Shown here one piece after another: positions 7,540 through 15,849 of a DNA stretch of 46,966 nt. Position numbers and translations under genes: made by a program. The notes below the pieces were generated by a model, which saw only the letters and a list, made by a program, of their open reading frames with translations, was not told the DNA's origin and did no database searches. The number at the start of each line of letters is the position of its first letter. The stretch's first letter is position 1. Origin of the DNA: Flavobacteriaceae bacterium (GTDB lineage Bacteria > Bacteroidota > Bacteroidia > Flavobacteriales > Flavobacteriaceae); the NCBI GenBank assembly GCA_024644745.1, contig JAHEHF010000017.1, forward strand, positions 1 through 46,966. The letters run 5' to 3'.

Positions 7540-9450
7540 TTAAATATTCTCAAGTTCCTGATGCACAGTTTCCCAGAGTGCCATTAAAGATTCCACTTTA
7601 TCCTTCCTGGACTGATACTTTTTAAAAAAATCCCTGTCCTCCTCAATCGCTTTAAAATTTTCGGCAATTTTAGCGTCATCATTGATGATTTCATTTTCAA
7701 GAACCGAAATTTCCGCTTCCAGCTTACTGAGTTTGTTTTGAAGTTTTTTCTTTTGCTTTAAGTCTGAATGCCTTTGTTTTCCAGCAGGTTGATCTTCCGG
7801 ATCTGACTTTTCTCTGGACCTCATTTCCACCGCCCTCATATCTTCCAGTTCATGCTGCTCCAAAAAATAATTTATGTCGCCAAGATACTCTTTGATGCCT
7901 CCATCTCGGAATGAATATACCGTATTCGCCAGACCCTGTAAAAAATCCCTGTCATGTGAAACCAGGATCAAAGTCCCGTCAAATTGTTTCAGTGCTCTCT
8001 TCAAAACATTTTTTGAAGCAATATCAAGATGGTTGGTAGGCTCATCCATAATGAGCACATTAAAGGGACTCAAAAGCATTTTACATAGTGCAAGACGGTT
8101 TCTTTCACCTCCCGACAGTACTTTGACTTTTTTCTCCACCTCGTCTCCTCTGAATAAAAAGGAGCCCAGCATGTCGCGTACGCCAACCCTGTTCCCATCA
8201 TTGGCAGATTGTTCCATGGTCTGAAGTACCGTCAATTCACCGTCCAGATACTCTGACTGATTCTGTGCAAAATAACCGATCTGAACATTGTGCCCCAATT
8301 TCAACTCTCCTTCAAAATCGATCTCGCCCACCATGATTTTGGCAAGGGTTGTTTTACCCTGTCCGTTTTGCCCTACAAATGCAATTTTACTACCTCTTTC
8401 GATCAACATCTCAACATGCTCCAGAACTTGATTGTCGCCATATCTCTTGGCAACATCATAGGCCTCAACAACCACTTTTCCGGGTGTAATTGAAACAGGA
8501 AACCTAATATTCATTATGGCATTATCTTCAACATCAACTTCAATACGCTGTACTTTGTCAAGCTTTTTGATCAGAGACTGCGCCATGGAGGCTTTACTTG
8601 CCTTTGCCCTGAATTTTTCAATTAACTGCTCCGTTTGCCTGATCTCCTTCTCCTGATTCTTTTGCGCCTGAAGTTGTTTTTCCTTGATCTCATTTCTCAG
8701 CAAAAGGTATTGTGAGTATGGCTTCTTATAATCATAAATCTGACCCAATGAAATCTCAATGGTCCTGTTGGTCACATTGTCCAGAAACATTTTATCATGC
8801 GATACCATCATGATGGCGCCGCTGAATCCTTTTAAAAAGTTCTCAAACCAGATGATGGATTCAATATCCAAATGGTTGGTTGGCTCATCAAGCAACAATA
8901 TATCATGATTCTGCAGGAGCAATTTTGCAAGTTCAATTCGCATGCGCCATCCCCCTGAAAAAGTACTGGTCATTTGATCAAGGTCCTTCTTTTTAAAGCC
9001 CAGACCTCCAAGAATTTTCTCTGTTTCTCCCTGATAATTGTAACCGCCTATCAACTCATAGCGGTGGGAAAGATCATCCAGATCATGCATCAGGTTATGA
9101 TAGTATTCACTTTCATAATCGGTCCTTTCCGCAAGTTGAAAATTAACATCTTCAAGCTTTTTTTCAATACTTTTAATTTCTTTAAAAGCCTGATACGCCT
9201 CCTCCAAAACGGTTCTTCCTTCTTCAAAATCAATATCCTGCTTCAGAAAACCCAAACTGATATTCTTTTCAAAAGCCATGGATCCGCGGTCGTATTCCTG
9301 ATCACCCGCCACTATTTTCAACAGGGTGGATTTTCCTGCGCCATTCTTCCCCACCAGGCCAACACGGTCTCCGGAATTTAACTTGAAAGTGATTCCCGAA
9401 AACAATTCTTCTCCAGAAAATGATACAGTTATGTCGTGCGCATTGAGCAT
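7540..9450 (-). CDS. ABC-F family ATP-binding protein
   Basis: A 636-residue protein with two ABC ATPase domains and no membrane spans, the ABC-F layout. Domain 1: Walker A GKNGAGKST (34-42), signature FSGGWRMR, Walker B LLLDEPTNHLD. Domain 2: GQNGQGKTT, LSGGERNR, LIMDEPTNHLD. Between them lies the charged linker helix region (about 245-290) that reaches into the ribosomal E site in this family. A C-terminal coiled coil (about 555-636, KKKLQNKLSKLEAEISVLENEI) resembles Uup. Members act on translation or give ribosome-protection resistance; the core-genome setting and Uup-like tail favour a housekeeping role. Its promoter abuts that of the divergent DUF983 gene. Confidence 0.92.
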   Translation of the reverse strand: MLNAHDITVSFSGEELFSGITFKLNSGDRVGLVGKNGAGKSTLLKIVAGDQEYDRGSMAFEKNISLGFLKQDIDFEEGRTVLEEAYQAFKEIKSIEKKLEDVNFQLAERTDYESEYYHNLMHDLDDLSHRYELIGGYNYQGETEKILGGLGFKKKDLDQMTSTFSGGWRMRIELAKLLLQNHDILLLDEPTNHLDIESIIWFENFLKGFSGAIMMVSHDKMFLDNVTNRTIEISLGQIYDYKKPYSQYLLLRNEIKEKQLQAQKNQEKEIRQTEQLIEKFRAKASKASMAQSLIKKLDKVQRIEVDVEDNAIMNIRFPVSITPGKVVVEAYDVAKRYGDNQVLEHVEMLIERGSKIAFVGQNGQGKTTLAKIMVGEIDFEGELKLGHNVQIGYFAQNQSEYLDGELTVLQTMEQSANDGNRVGVRDMLGSFLFRGDEVEKKVKVLSGGERNRLALCKMLLSPFNVLIMDEPTNHLDIASKNVLKRALKQFDGTLILVSHDRDFLQGLANTVYSFRDGGIKEYLGDINYFLEQHELEDMRAVEMRSREKSDPEDQPAGKQRHSDLKQKKKLQNKLSKLEAEISVLENEIINDDAKIAENFKAIEEDRDFFKKYQSRKDKVESLMALWETVHQELENI

Positions 9451-9476
9451 TATGATGGCTTAAAAATTTATCTTTG
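9443..9476 (+). promoter_or_regulatory. Promoter for the DUF983 gene
   Basis: TATCTTTG at 9469-9476 is an exact TAnnTTTG box, 23 bases after TTG at 9443-9445. The TTG lies inside the first codons of the divergent ABC-F gene. The 5' leader would be about 20-25 bases. Confidence 0.65.
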
Positions 9477-9506
9477 CAAAAGTAATTGAATAATGTGAAT
9501 CTGCAA
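9477..9506 (-). promoter_or_regulatory. Promoter for the ABC-F gene
   Basis: On the minus strand TTG (9506-9504) is followed after 19 bases by TACTTTTG (9484-9477). The box directly abuts the plus-strand box of the DUF983 promoter, forming TATCTTTGCAAAAGTA, and its TTG overlaps the DUF983 start codon. The two promoters cannot both be occupied by polymerase. Confidence 0.65.
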
Positions 9507-9880
9507 TGCTGAAAAAAGGCTCCAAATTATACAGCGTTTTGAACAACAAATGCCCTCAATGCCATGAGGGTGATTTCTTTGTTCACCGCTGCACCCTGAA
9601 ACTAAAAAACAACTTGAAAATTCATGAAAAGTGTGTGGTCTGCGGATTAAAATACATGATAGAGCCCTCCTTTTTCTATGGTGCCATGTATGTTTCCTAT
9701 GCACTTACAGTTGCCCTGGCCGTTGCCATTTTTGTAATTGGCTACCTTTTGCATCTGGGCCTCATGGCTTCCTTTATTGCTATTTTTGTACTCCTGATTG
9801 CCCTAAACCCTCTCATCATGAGGATTTCTAGACTCATTTATATCAACATGTTTGTCCAATACCGAAAAAAGTCGGCTTAA
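9506..9880 (+). CDS. DUF983 membrane protein with zinc ribbon
   Basis: A 124-residue protein. An N-terminal zinc-ribbon-like segment carries Cys16-x2-Cys19 (KCPQCHEG) and Cys43-x2-Cys46 (KCVVCGL). Two membrane spans follow (about 56-82 and 86-110), with a short basic tail. This is the DUF983 arrangement. Function is not known; in alphaproteobacteria members sit near cytochrome oxidase genes, but no such genes are here. It is transcribed alone, divergent from the ABC-F gene and convergent with the FAD oxidoreductase, whose stop lies four bases beyond its own. Confidence 0.88.
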   Translation: MLKKGSKLYSVLNNKCPQCHEGDFFVHRCTLKLKNNLKIHEKCVVCGLKYMIEPSFFYGAMYVSYALTVALAVAIFVIGYLLHLGLMASFIAIFVLLIALNPLIMRISRLIYINMFVQYRKKSA

Positions 9881-9884
9881 TTTT

Positions 9885-10928
9885 TTACTGCTTGAACCTG
9901 CTGATGCAAATATCCTTGTCCAGGGCAACTCCGTTCTCCAGAAAATGATACAGTTTTTGCGCCATGAGAGGGGCGATCATCACTCCCCTTGTTCCCAGAC
10001 CGTTAAATACAGCCAGCCTTTCATTCTTCCTGTGCACACCTAATAAGGGTCTTCGGTCTCCTGTTGTAGGTCTGATCCCGGCTTCGTGATCGACGACCTC
10101 ATAATTACAGGTCAAAACTTCTTTGAGCTTCTCTTCAAGCTCCTGTCTCCCTGCCTCACTTGGCATATTGGTTTTATCGGACCAGTTGAAAGTAGCACCA
10201 ACCTTAAAATGGTGATTGCCCAGGGGCAATATGAAAATGCCTGCTTTGATGATGCAGTTCAATTTCAATTCAGGGGCAAGAATTGTAATCAGCTCTCCCT
10301 TAGTTCCAGTTAAAGGAAGTTTGTTAAAAAACGGATTGTTCTTCAATCCGTTCCCTTCACAAAAGACTATCTTCTCTGCCTGAAGACCATGATACTCGAC
10401 ATGAGAATCCCAGGTGATCATATTCTGATGCCGAAAGGTTTCTTCGATTAAAAGTCCTTCCTTATTTAAAGCGCTGCGGTAATCGGAAACCAGTTCCCTG
10501 ACCTTGACCCTACCGGTTTTGATCAGCCTTCCTGCACCAAAGGGGGCCGCAATATGATCCGATTCAATTTTAAAGATTTCAGGGATCATATATTCCTGCA
10601 ATACCGGGTTATCGGCAGCTGCAAACCAATTGTTTTGCTCTTCTGTACTCTTAAAGGTCCTGTAAATATCCAGAGGCTGGTCATATTGATTCTTCAGGGA
10701 AATTTCCAAGGATTTATACAAGGGAATAGCTTCACTAAGCTGTTCTTTGGCGTTCCAAACAGGGGTGAATCTTTTCAAAATCACAGGATTGTACATGCCT
10801 CCCGCCACCAGTGAAGAAGTTTGGGAATTGTCTTCGAAAACAACAAAGGTCTTACCCTGTTTTTTGAGCTCTTCCGCAAAAGCGATCCCTGCGAGCCCAA
10901 TGCCTACAATGATATAGTTAACCTTCAT
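9885..10928 (-). CDS. FAD-dependent oxidoreductase (DAO family)
   Basis: A 347-residue flavoprotein. The N-terminal Rossmann motif VGIGLAGIAFAEEL (8-21), ending in an acidic residue after the second strand (FED, 31-33), binds FAD. The C-terminal segment AGIRPTTGDRRPLLG followed by NGLGTRGVMIAPLMAQ is the conserved FAD-capping part of the D-amino-acid oxidase/glycine oxidase family (Pfam DAO). Substrates are usually amines or amino acids; the specific one is unknown. A similar domain is found in MnmC, but the tRNA-specific methyltransferase half is absent. It is apparently monocistronic, with a -7 box at 10971-10978 upstream. Confidence 0.82.
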   Translation of the reverse strand: MKVNYIIVGIGLAGIAFAEELKKQGKTFVVFEDNSQTSSLVAGGMYNPVILKRFTPVWNAKEQLSEAIPLYKSLEISLKNQYDQPLDIYRTFKSTEEQNNWFAAADNPVLQEYMIPEIFKIESDHIAAPFGAGRLIKTGRVKVRELVSDYRSALNKEGLLIEETFRHQNMITWDSHVEYHGLQAEKIVFCEGNGLKNNPFFNKLPLTGTKGELITILAPELKLNCIIKAGIFILPLGNHHFKVGATFNWSDKTNMPSEAGRQELEEKLKEVLTCNYEVVDHEAGIRPTTGDRRPLLGVHRKNERLAVFNGLGTRGVMIAPLMAQKLYHFLENGVALDKDICISRFKQ

Positions 10929-10970
10929 TTTTATGCATTAACCCATTTCATAATTAAAAGGATAAAAAGT

Positions 10971-10978
10971 CAAAGATA
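10971..10978 (-). promoter_or_regulatory. -7 box for the FAD oxidoreductase gene
   Basis: The minus strand reads TATCTTTG, an exact flavobacterial -7 element, about 43 bases before the start codon. I found no clear TTG at the right distance, so only the -7 box is marked. Confidence 0.5.
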
Positions 10979-11050
10979 GAACTTCGGCTTTAATTAGAGG
11001 CTTTAACACTATTTATTCTTATGTCATTCTCATGTGCAAAACCAATCGGC

Positions 11051-11086
11051 AAAAAAAAACCTCTGCCAAAAAGCAGAGGTTTTTTT
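11051..11086 (-). terminator. Terminator of the gldKLMN transcript
   Basis: The stem CCTCTGC (11060-11066) with GCAGAGG (11073-11079) is flanked by a run of A on one side and T on the other, so it can end transcription on either strand. It lies just past the gldN stop codon. Confidence 0.9.
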
Positions 11087-11101
11087 ATTATTAACTCAGT
11101 A

Positions 11102-11998
11102 TTAGTAATTCCACATATCGAGCTCCCTATCTCGAATGTCTTCTTTAAGTTTATCTGATTCCAAAACTTGAAAAAGTGAATTTCCTTTTATATATTCTGC
11201 AACGTCCCTGTTGCCATAAATATTTTCTTCTCTGTAGATGATTGCATTGAACCTTCTGGAATTCAACAAATGGTCATAAGACAATGGATATGCCGAATTC
11301 TTCTGGTTGAAGACCTTCATGTCATGCGTATTGTATCTCGCACCCGGATACCACACCCAAAACAATTCAATCAATTCATCCTGTGCTCCTTCGCTATCAA
11401 TAAAGTTTACGTCGGGTGCTACAGGGGCAATTCCCAACAATCTGTATTTCAACTCACCTTGTCGCTTATCAAAATACCAGACACCTTTAATTCTGAATCC
11501 TTCAATGTCACCCGCGGTAATATCCCTGCGGTCAACGTATTCATCCGTAAGGGACTCTCCGGCATTCAATCTTTCGATACCGGCATCTGAAGTGTCAATT
11601 CTTGACAATCTTCCAGAAATATCCTTCAGGGTAAGTTTATCCTCAAAATAAGAATCATCATACACATCAATTATTTCACCGCTTTTTATTCCTCTTAATA
11701 AAGTATCATAAAGCGACCTTCTGTTAGAACTGATATTACTAGTGTCAACAGGATAGTAGAAAGGCATATTGATCTTTTCATTCAGGTCAACATATTCCCA
11801 AACGACTTTTGACCATAAGATATCCCTGTCATCGATATAGCCGTAAGGCAATGGCTGATCATTATCAGCAGCCAGCTGCTCCGGTGTTTTCATACCGATC
11901 TGCTCGGGAATCTTTGCGTTAAGCAAATTTGCCTGGGCATTTACATATCCGACCGATAGTAAACCTATTACTGTTATTATTAAACTTCTCAATTTCAT
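11102..11998 (-). CDS. gldN: Gliding motility / type IX secretion protein GldN
   Basis: A 298-residue protein with a signal peptide (about 1-22, ending VNA). The mature sequence has the GldN pattern: PYGYIDDRDILWSKVVWEYVDLNEKINMPFYYP near 50-85, then the VWYFDKRQGELKYRLLGIAPV and LFWVWYPGAR segments. GldN works in the periplasm with GldK as part of the ring-shaped complex of the type IX secretion system, which exports adhesins and enzymes and powers gliding. It is the last gene of gldK-L-M-N, 13 bases after gldM, followed by a strong terminator. No gldO paralogue is present in the window. Confidence 0.95.
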   Translation of the reverse strand: MKLRSLIITVIGLLSVGYVNAQANLLNAKIPEQIGMKTPEQLAADNDQPLPYGYIDDRDILWSKVVWEYVDLNEKINMPFYYPVDTSNISSNRRSLYDTLLRGIKSGEIIDVYDDSYFEDKLTLKDISGRLSRIDTSDAGIERLNAGESLTDEYVDRRDITAGDIEGFRIKGVWYFDKRQGELKYRLLGIAPVAPDVNFIDSEGAQDELIELFWVWYPGARYNTHDMKVFNQKNSAYPLSYDHLLNSRRFNAIIYREENIYGNRDVAEYIKGNSLFQVLESDKLKEDIRDRELDMWNY

Positions 11999-12011
11999 AA
12001 TTGTATATGGA

Positions 12012-13556
12012 TTAATTCGTTATTTCAACATTTACTGGTGAAGCATTTTTCAGGTAATAACCCGAGTTGCCCACTAATTTTTGTTTGATATCAAAAATGA
12101 TCACTACGTCTCCTTTTCTTGCCCTGTTCAACACTCTGATTGCTGAAGCATCAAATTTGTCTCCTTTTACGATCACGGTTGGCTGTCCTGGCACTTTGAC
12201 GCTAAACCCTGTCGTGTTGATCTTAAGATCGAAAACAAAATCCGGTAATAGTGAACTGATGGTAGCCTTTTGCAAGGTACTTTTCGGCATTTTGATCATT
12301 CCGTACTCTCCTCTTACTGCTGCAACCGGGGCTGGAATATCTTTGATTCTGAACAATTGGCTTGAAGTAATAGGAGTTCCATCTGGTAATTTGGCGCTCA
12401 CACTTATTTTTACTTCTCTCCCTTTGCCAGGAGCCATAGAATATTTTCCAATACCTTTTACTTTTCTTAAGCCCGGAGCCGTCGCTTTTACTGCATTATC
12501 AGCCACACCTGGCACAGAAACCGTAATTGGGTTTTCAACACCTCTGTATACAACATTCATTTTATCAGCTGAAATTACTGCACTGTTTGGTTTCGCAACA
12601 ACTGCGTAAGAAGTCTCAACGGGAATCTCAACAGGCTTACCATTTTCCATAAAGATAAATTTCCCTTTGATCTCGTTCTCCCCTACGTTACCCGCAGGAA
12701 AATCCAAAATCGCACCACCATCCTTGATGTTGGTTATTTCCTTACCGTTGATCACAACCTTTTCAGGTTTCAAAGATCCGTCATATCGTCCCAAAACAAT
12801 TTTTCCCTGGAAATTCTCACCCTGAAGTGTGGCAGGTGTATTTGGAATTAATATAGCCTGATAATTATTCATCGAAACATCACTGGCCATCTGACCCTGC
12901 AACATAGAACCTAAAATTTCTGATTCTGTGGTTTTGATGTCAGCCTGGATCTGAGTCATCTTCGTGATTGAAGCAACTAAAGGAAATCCTTTATAATTAT
13001 AGTCCAACCAAAAAATCTCTTTACCTTCTCTGTTGGTTACCTTGTCGGTTGAGAATCTCGCGGCAACATCATTTTTGAGGTTTTCATTTCCCTCTCCCAT
13101 CACAGCAGATACTTCTGCGCGGTAGTTGTTCATGTTATCAACAAATTCCTGTCCTGCTTCCTTATAGGCTCCATCGTTTCCTTTGAAAAATTTCTCATCA
13201 AGAAATTTACCGGAGTCCATTGTTTCATAATCCGTTGGATCATCAACAGTAGCTTTCATTTCTTCCTTCACACCTTCGATGTAAGAGTAAAAATCACCTG
13301 ATAATTTTTCGATCTTATCAGCTTTTTCCTTCTCATCCTGGTATTTCTCAGATTGCTCTACTGCTTTAAGTGCAAGATCCTCATAGGATCTTTTATTCCT
13401 GGTCGTAGCAGCATCGTTAGCCGCCACCAGTTTATTGTCCATTAAACCAAAGGCCTGTAAAACTTCCTTTGACATATTCATTGCCAACATAGCGATGAAA
13501 ATCAAATACATCAAGTTAATCATTTTTTGCCTTGGTGATTGCTTAGCTGCTGCCAT
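12012..13556 (-). CDS. gldM: Gliding motility / type IX secretion motor protein GldM
   Basis: A 514-residue protein, the usual GldM length. A short cytoplasmic start (MAAAKQSPRQKM) precedes one membrane span (about 13-33), followed by SKEVLQAFGLMDNKL. The long periplasmic part forms the stacked D1-D4 domains known from GldM structures; D1 is the helical region up to about residue 220. GldM with GldL forms the proton-driven rotary motor of the type IX secretion and gliding machinery. GldL is encoded immediately upstream (53-base gap) and gldN 13 bases downstream. Confidence 0.96.
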   Translation of the reverse strand: MAAAKQSPRQKMINLMYLIFIAMLAMNMSKEVLQAFGLMDNKLVAANDAATTRNKRSYEDLALKAVEQSEKYQDEKEKADKIEKLSGDFYSYIEGVKEEMKATVDDPTDYETMDSGKFLDEKFFKGNDGAYKEAGQEFVDNMNNYRAEVSAVMGEGNENLKNDVAARFSTDKVTNREGKEIFWLDYNYKGFPLVASITKMTQIQADIKTTESEILGSMLQGQMASDVSMNNYQAILIPNTPATLQGENFQGKIVLGRYDGSLKPEKVVINGKEITNIKDGGAILDFPAGNVGENEIKGKFIFMENGKPVEIPVETSYAVVAKPNSAVISADKMNVVYRGVENPITVSVPGVADNAVKATAPGLRKVKGIGKYSMAPGKGREVKISVSAKLPDGTPITSSQLFRIKDIPAPVAAVRGEYGMIKMPKSTLQKATISSLLPDFVFDLKINTTGFSVKVPGQPTVIVKGDKFDASAIRVLNRARKGDVVIIFDIKQKLVGNSGYYLKNASPVNVEITN

Positions 13557-13609
13557 CCTTAATAGATTTTATAGGGTTAATAAATTGTGCTTGTTAAATC
13601 AGCAACTAA

Positions 13610-14248
13610 TTAAGAATTTGAACTTGTACCGGACATTGCAGACAACATTCCACCATATACTCCATTCAGAGAAGAAAGGTTTGTTGCCAACGATTCCATT
13701 TGTTCTTTTAAACGCTCAGCGTTTTCAAGTGTTTCTTTATTGAGATCAGCCTGACGTTCAGCATTTTCCTTCTGGATGATATACATGCTGTTCAATGATT
13801 CCAACTCTATGGCTGCAACCGACAACTGCTCAGCGTATCTGTTTGACGCGGCTATCGAATCGGTAGCCGGTTTTAATCCTTCTGCCGCTCCTGCAAAACT
13901 GCTGATACTCGCTGACAATCTGTTCATTTTTTCTGAATCAAGATTGGCCTCCTGTAACATTGCATCTAACTTTTGAGACAAAAGTCCTTGTGAATCACTG
14001 GCTTCTTGTTTGTCTTTTGCATCACCTCCTGCTAACTCAGGATATACATTTGTCCAATCAAGATCTTCTTCAACAGGTTCAAAAGCTGATAATGCAAATA
14101 CTGCTGCTTCAACGATCATCCCTATTGTCAACATTTCTGTTCCTCCTGGGTAGTGAGCAATTTTAAAAAGTGCTCCTAAAATTACTACTGCTGCTCCCAG
14201 ACCATAGGCCATGTTGAACAATTTCTTTTTGGTTTTTGATTGTGCCAT
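13610..14248 (-). CDS. gldL: Gliding motility / type IX secretion motor protein GldL
   Basis: A 212-residue inner-membrane protein. Two membrane spans (about 14-33 and 39-58) enclose KIAHYPGG; the second contains the glutamate (Glu48 in VEAAVFALSAFEP) that corresponds to the residue proposed to carry protons in GldL. The rest is cytoplasmic with long coiled-coil helices (about 85-205, e.g. KEQMESLATNLSSLNGVYGG). GldL is the stator-like part of the motor. The gene sits between gldK (43-base gap) and gldM. Confidence 0.95.
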   Translation of the reverse strand: MAQSKTKKKLFNMAYGLGAAVVILGALFKIAHYPGGTEMLTIGMIVEAAVFALSAFEPVEEDLDWTNVYPELAGGDAKDKQEASDSQGLLSQKLDAMLQEANLDSEKMNRLSASISSFAGAAEGLKPATDSIAASNRYAEQLSVAAIELESLNSMYIIQKENAERQADLNKETLENAERLKEQMESLATNLSSLNGVYGGMLSAMSGTSSNS

Positions 14249-14291
14249 AATTATTGATTTTTTTGATTATTATTGATTAAGCTATTATTTC

Positions 14292-15695
14292 TTATTTATT
14301 TTTTTCTGTCATTTTTGTTCCCATGTAATCCTGCACGGTTCTGAAACCGATATAACTTCTTGCAGAATCACCGTATTCATAGTCTCTTGTTCCTACTTCA
14401 AGGAAATAGGCAACATCTTTCCACGATCCGCCTCTGATGACTTTTCTCTGGTTTGCATTATCCACGACATTAGGATTTATAGTTGATCCCAGGTAGTATG
14501 AAGATGGATTGTACGCGGTGTTGGTCCATTCAGAAACGTTTCCGGCCATGTTGTACAGACCATAGTCATTCGGATTGTAAGATCTGGCTTCTACGGTATA
14601 CAAGGCTCCGTCAGACGCATAGTTTCCTCTTTCAGGTTTGAAGTTTGCTAAGAAGCATCCTCTGTCTGTAATCGTATACGGACCACCCCATGGATATTTC
14701 GCATACTCAAGGCCTCCTCTTGCTGCATATTCCCATTCCGCTTCTGTAGGTAATCTGAAGCTTGGTTCTCTTCCGGTGCTTTTCTTTTTGCTGGCCAGGA
14801 AATTATTTCTCTTTTCAGTTCTGAAATTACAAAAGGCTTTGGCCTGGTCCCAGGTCACTCCTACTACAGGATAATCATTATAAGCCTGGTGCCAGAAATA
14901 GTCCTGGTGCATAGGATCATTATAAGAATAGTTGAAATCTTTTACCCAAACAGCCGTATCAGGATATACCGCAACCTCAACTTTCTTTAAAAAGTCTTTC
15001 GGACGTGCCCCATTCTTAGCCGCTTGTGCCCTGTCATTCTTCAAATAAACATATTTCAGTTTTTTCGTGTCAATTCTTCTTTTTCTTTCCATGGTCTCAT
15101 CCATTGGCATGAACAAGCTATCCATGGCTTCAGCATAGTACTCATCCGGAAATTCGCTGGTATTCCAAACCAGGTCAACATCCCAGTTCAAATATCTACC
15201 TTCAGTCGGAGAATTAATGTCTCCCAGACTTCCGTAGTTATCCATCATATACTTATAATAAGCATTGTCAGTACTGTCCTGCTCTTTGAATTTATATTTA
15301 GAGATACCACTAAAATCTCCTTTTTTCTGTTCTATTGGAGCGCCTCCTCCTATATCGGCTTCTTCAGCTAAAATAGCAAGCCTTGTTCTCAGAATAGAAT
15401 CTCTCACTCTAAAAACAAATTCTCTGTATTCACTATTTGTTATTTCTGTTTCGTCCATGTAATAGGGTCTTACAGTAACGGTTCTGGATGGGGCGCTGAA
15501 AGCTCCTGCCACATCCTCGTCACCTTTACCCATGGTAAATGCGCCACCGGGGATAAGCACCATTCCGAAAGGCTTTTCCGGAAAGAACTTCTTATTTGCC
15601 GATACGCCCACCAATTGACCTCTGTCATTACCAGATTTACAACTGCTTAAGAAAGCAAAGACAAATAGTAATAGGATTAGGGATAACTTTTTCAT
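14292..15695 (-). CDS. gldK: Gliding motility / type IX secretion lipoprotein GldK
   Basis: A 467-residue lipoprotein (signal ending LSSC, Cys19). The rest has the formylglycine-generating enzyme/sulfatase-modifying factor fold: GMVLIPGGAFTMG at 44-56, YYMDETEITNSEY, VVGVTWDQAKAFCNF, RLPTEAEWEYAARGG and a final RGGSW (421-425) with GFR (450-452). In true FGEs two active-site cysteines follow the RGGSW motif; here it is followed by KDVAYFLE with no cysteine, so it is structural rather than a sulfatase maturase. GldK forms the outer-membrane-associated ring with GldN. It heads the gldKLMN operon. Confidence 0.95.
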   Translation of the reverse strand: MKKLSLILLLFVFAFLSSCKSGNDRGQLVGVSANKKFFPEKPFGMVLIPGGAFTMGKGDEDVAGAFSAPSRTVTVRPYYMDETEITNSEYREFVFRVRDSILRTRLAILAEEADIGGGAPIEQKKGDFSGISKYKFKEQDSTDNAYYKYMMDNYGSLGDINSPTEGRYLNWDVDLVWNTSEFPDEYYAEAMDSLFMPMDETMERKRRIDTKKLKYVYLKNDRAQAAKNGARPKDFLKKVEVAVYPDTAVWVKDFNYSYNDPMHQDYFWHQAYNDYPVVGVTWDQAKAFCNFRTEKRNNFLASKKKSTGREPSFRLPTEAEWEYAARGGLEYAKYPWGGPYTITDRGCFLANFKPERGNYASDGALYTVEARSYNPNDYGLYNMAGNVSEWTNTAYNPSSYYLGSTINPNVVDNANQRKVIRGGSWKDVAYFLEVGTRDYEYGDSARSYIGFRTVQDYMGTKMTEKNK

Positions 15696-15849
15696 AATTT
15701 TTACTTTTCTAACAAGATGTTATTGTTACATTAAAACTTATTAATACTACTTTCAAAAGATTATTTTTCTCAAATAATTCAAATAAAATTCCTTACAAAA
15801 TTTAATCTTTTGTTCCCTAAGAACGCTAAAAAACCGACTTTAGTGTATA

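Noticed and set aside
7540-9450. Calling the ABC-F protein a resistance determinant
   Set aside because: Two-domain ABC-F with a Uup-like C-terminal coiled coil in core genome; nothing specific to resistance types was seen.
12067-12609. A 180-codon plus-strand frame opposite gldM
   Set aside because: Antisense shadow of gldM; no promoter or family signature.
14292-15695. Calling GldK a sulfatase-modifying enzyme for the nearby sulfatase
   Set aside because: Fold matches but the catalytic cysteines are missing and the gldKLMN context is decisive.
15696-15849. A promoter for gldK in the 154-base gap
   Set aside because: I looked for TAnnTTTG on the minus strand and found only imperfect versions; none is good enough to report.
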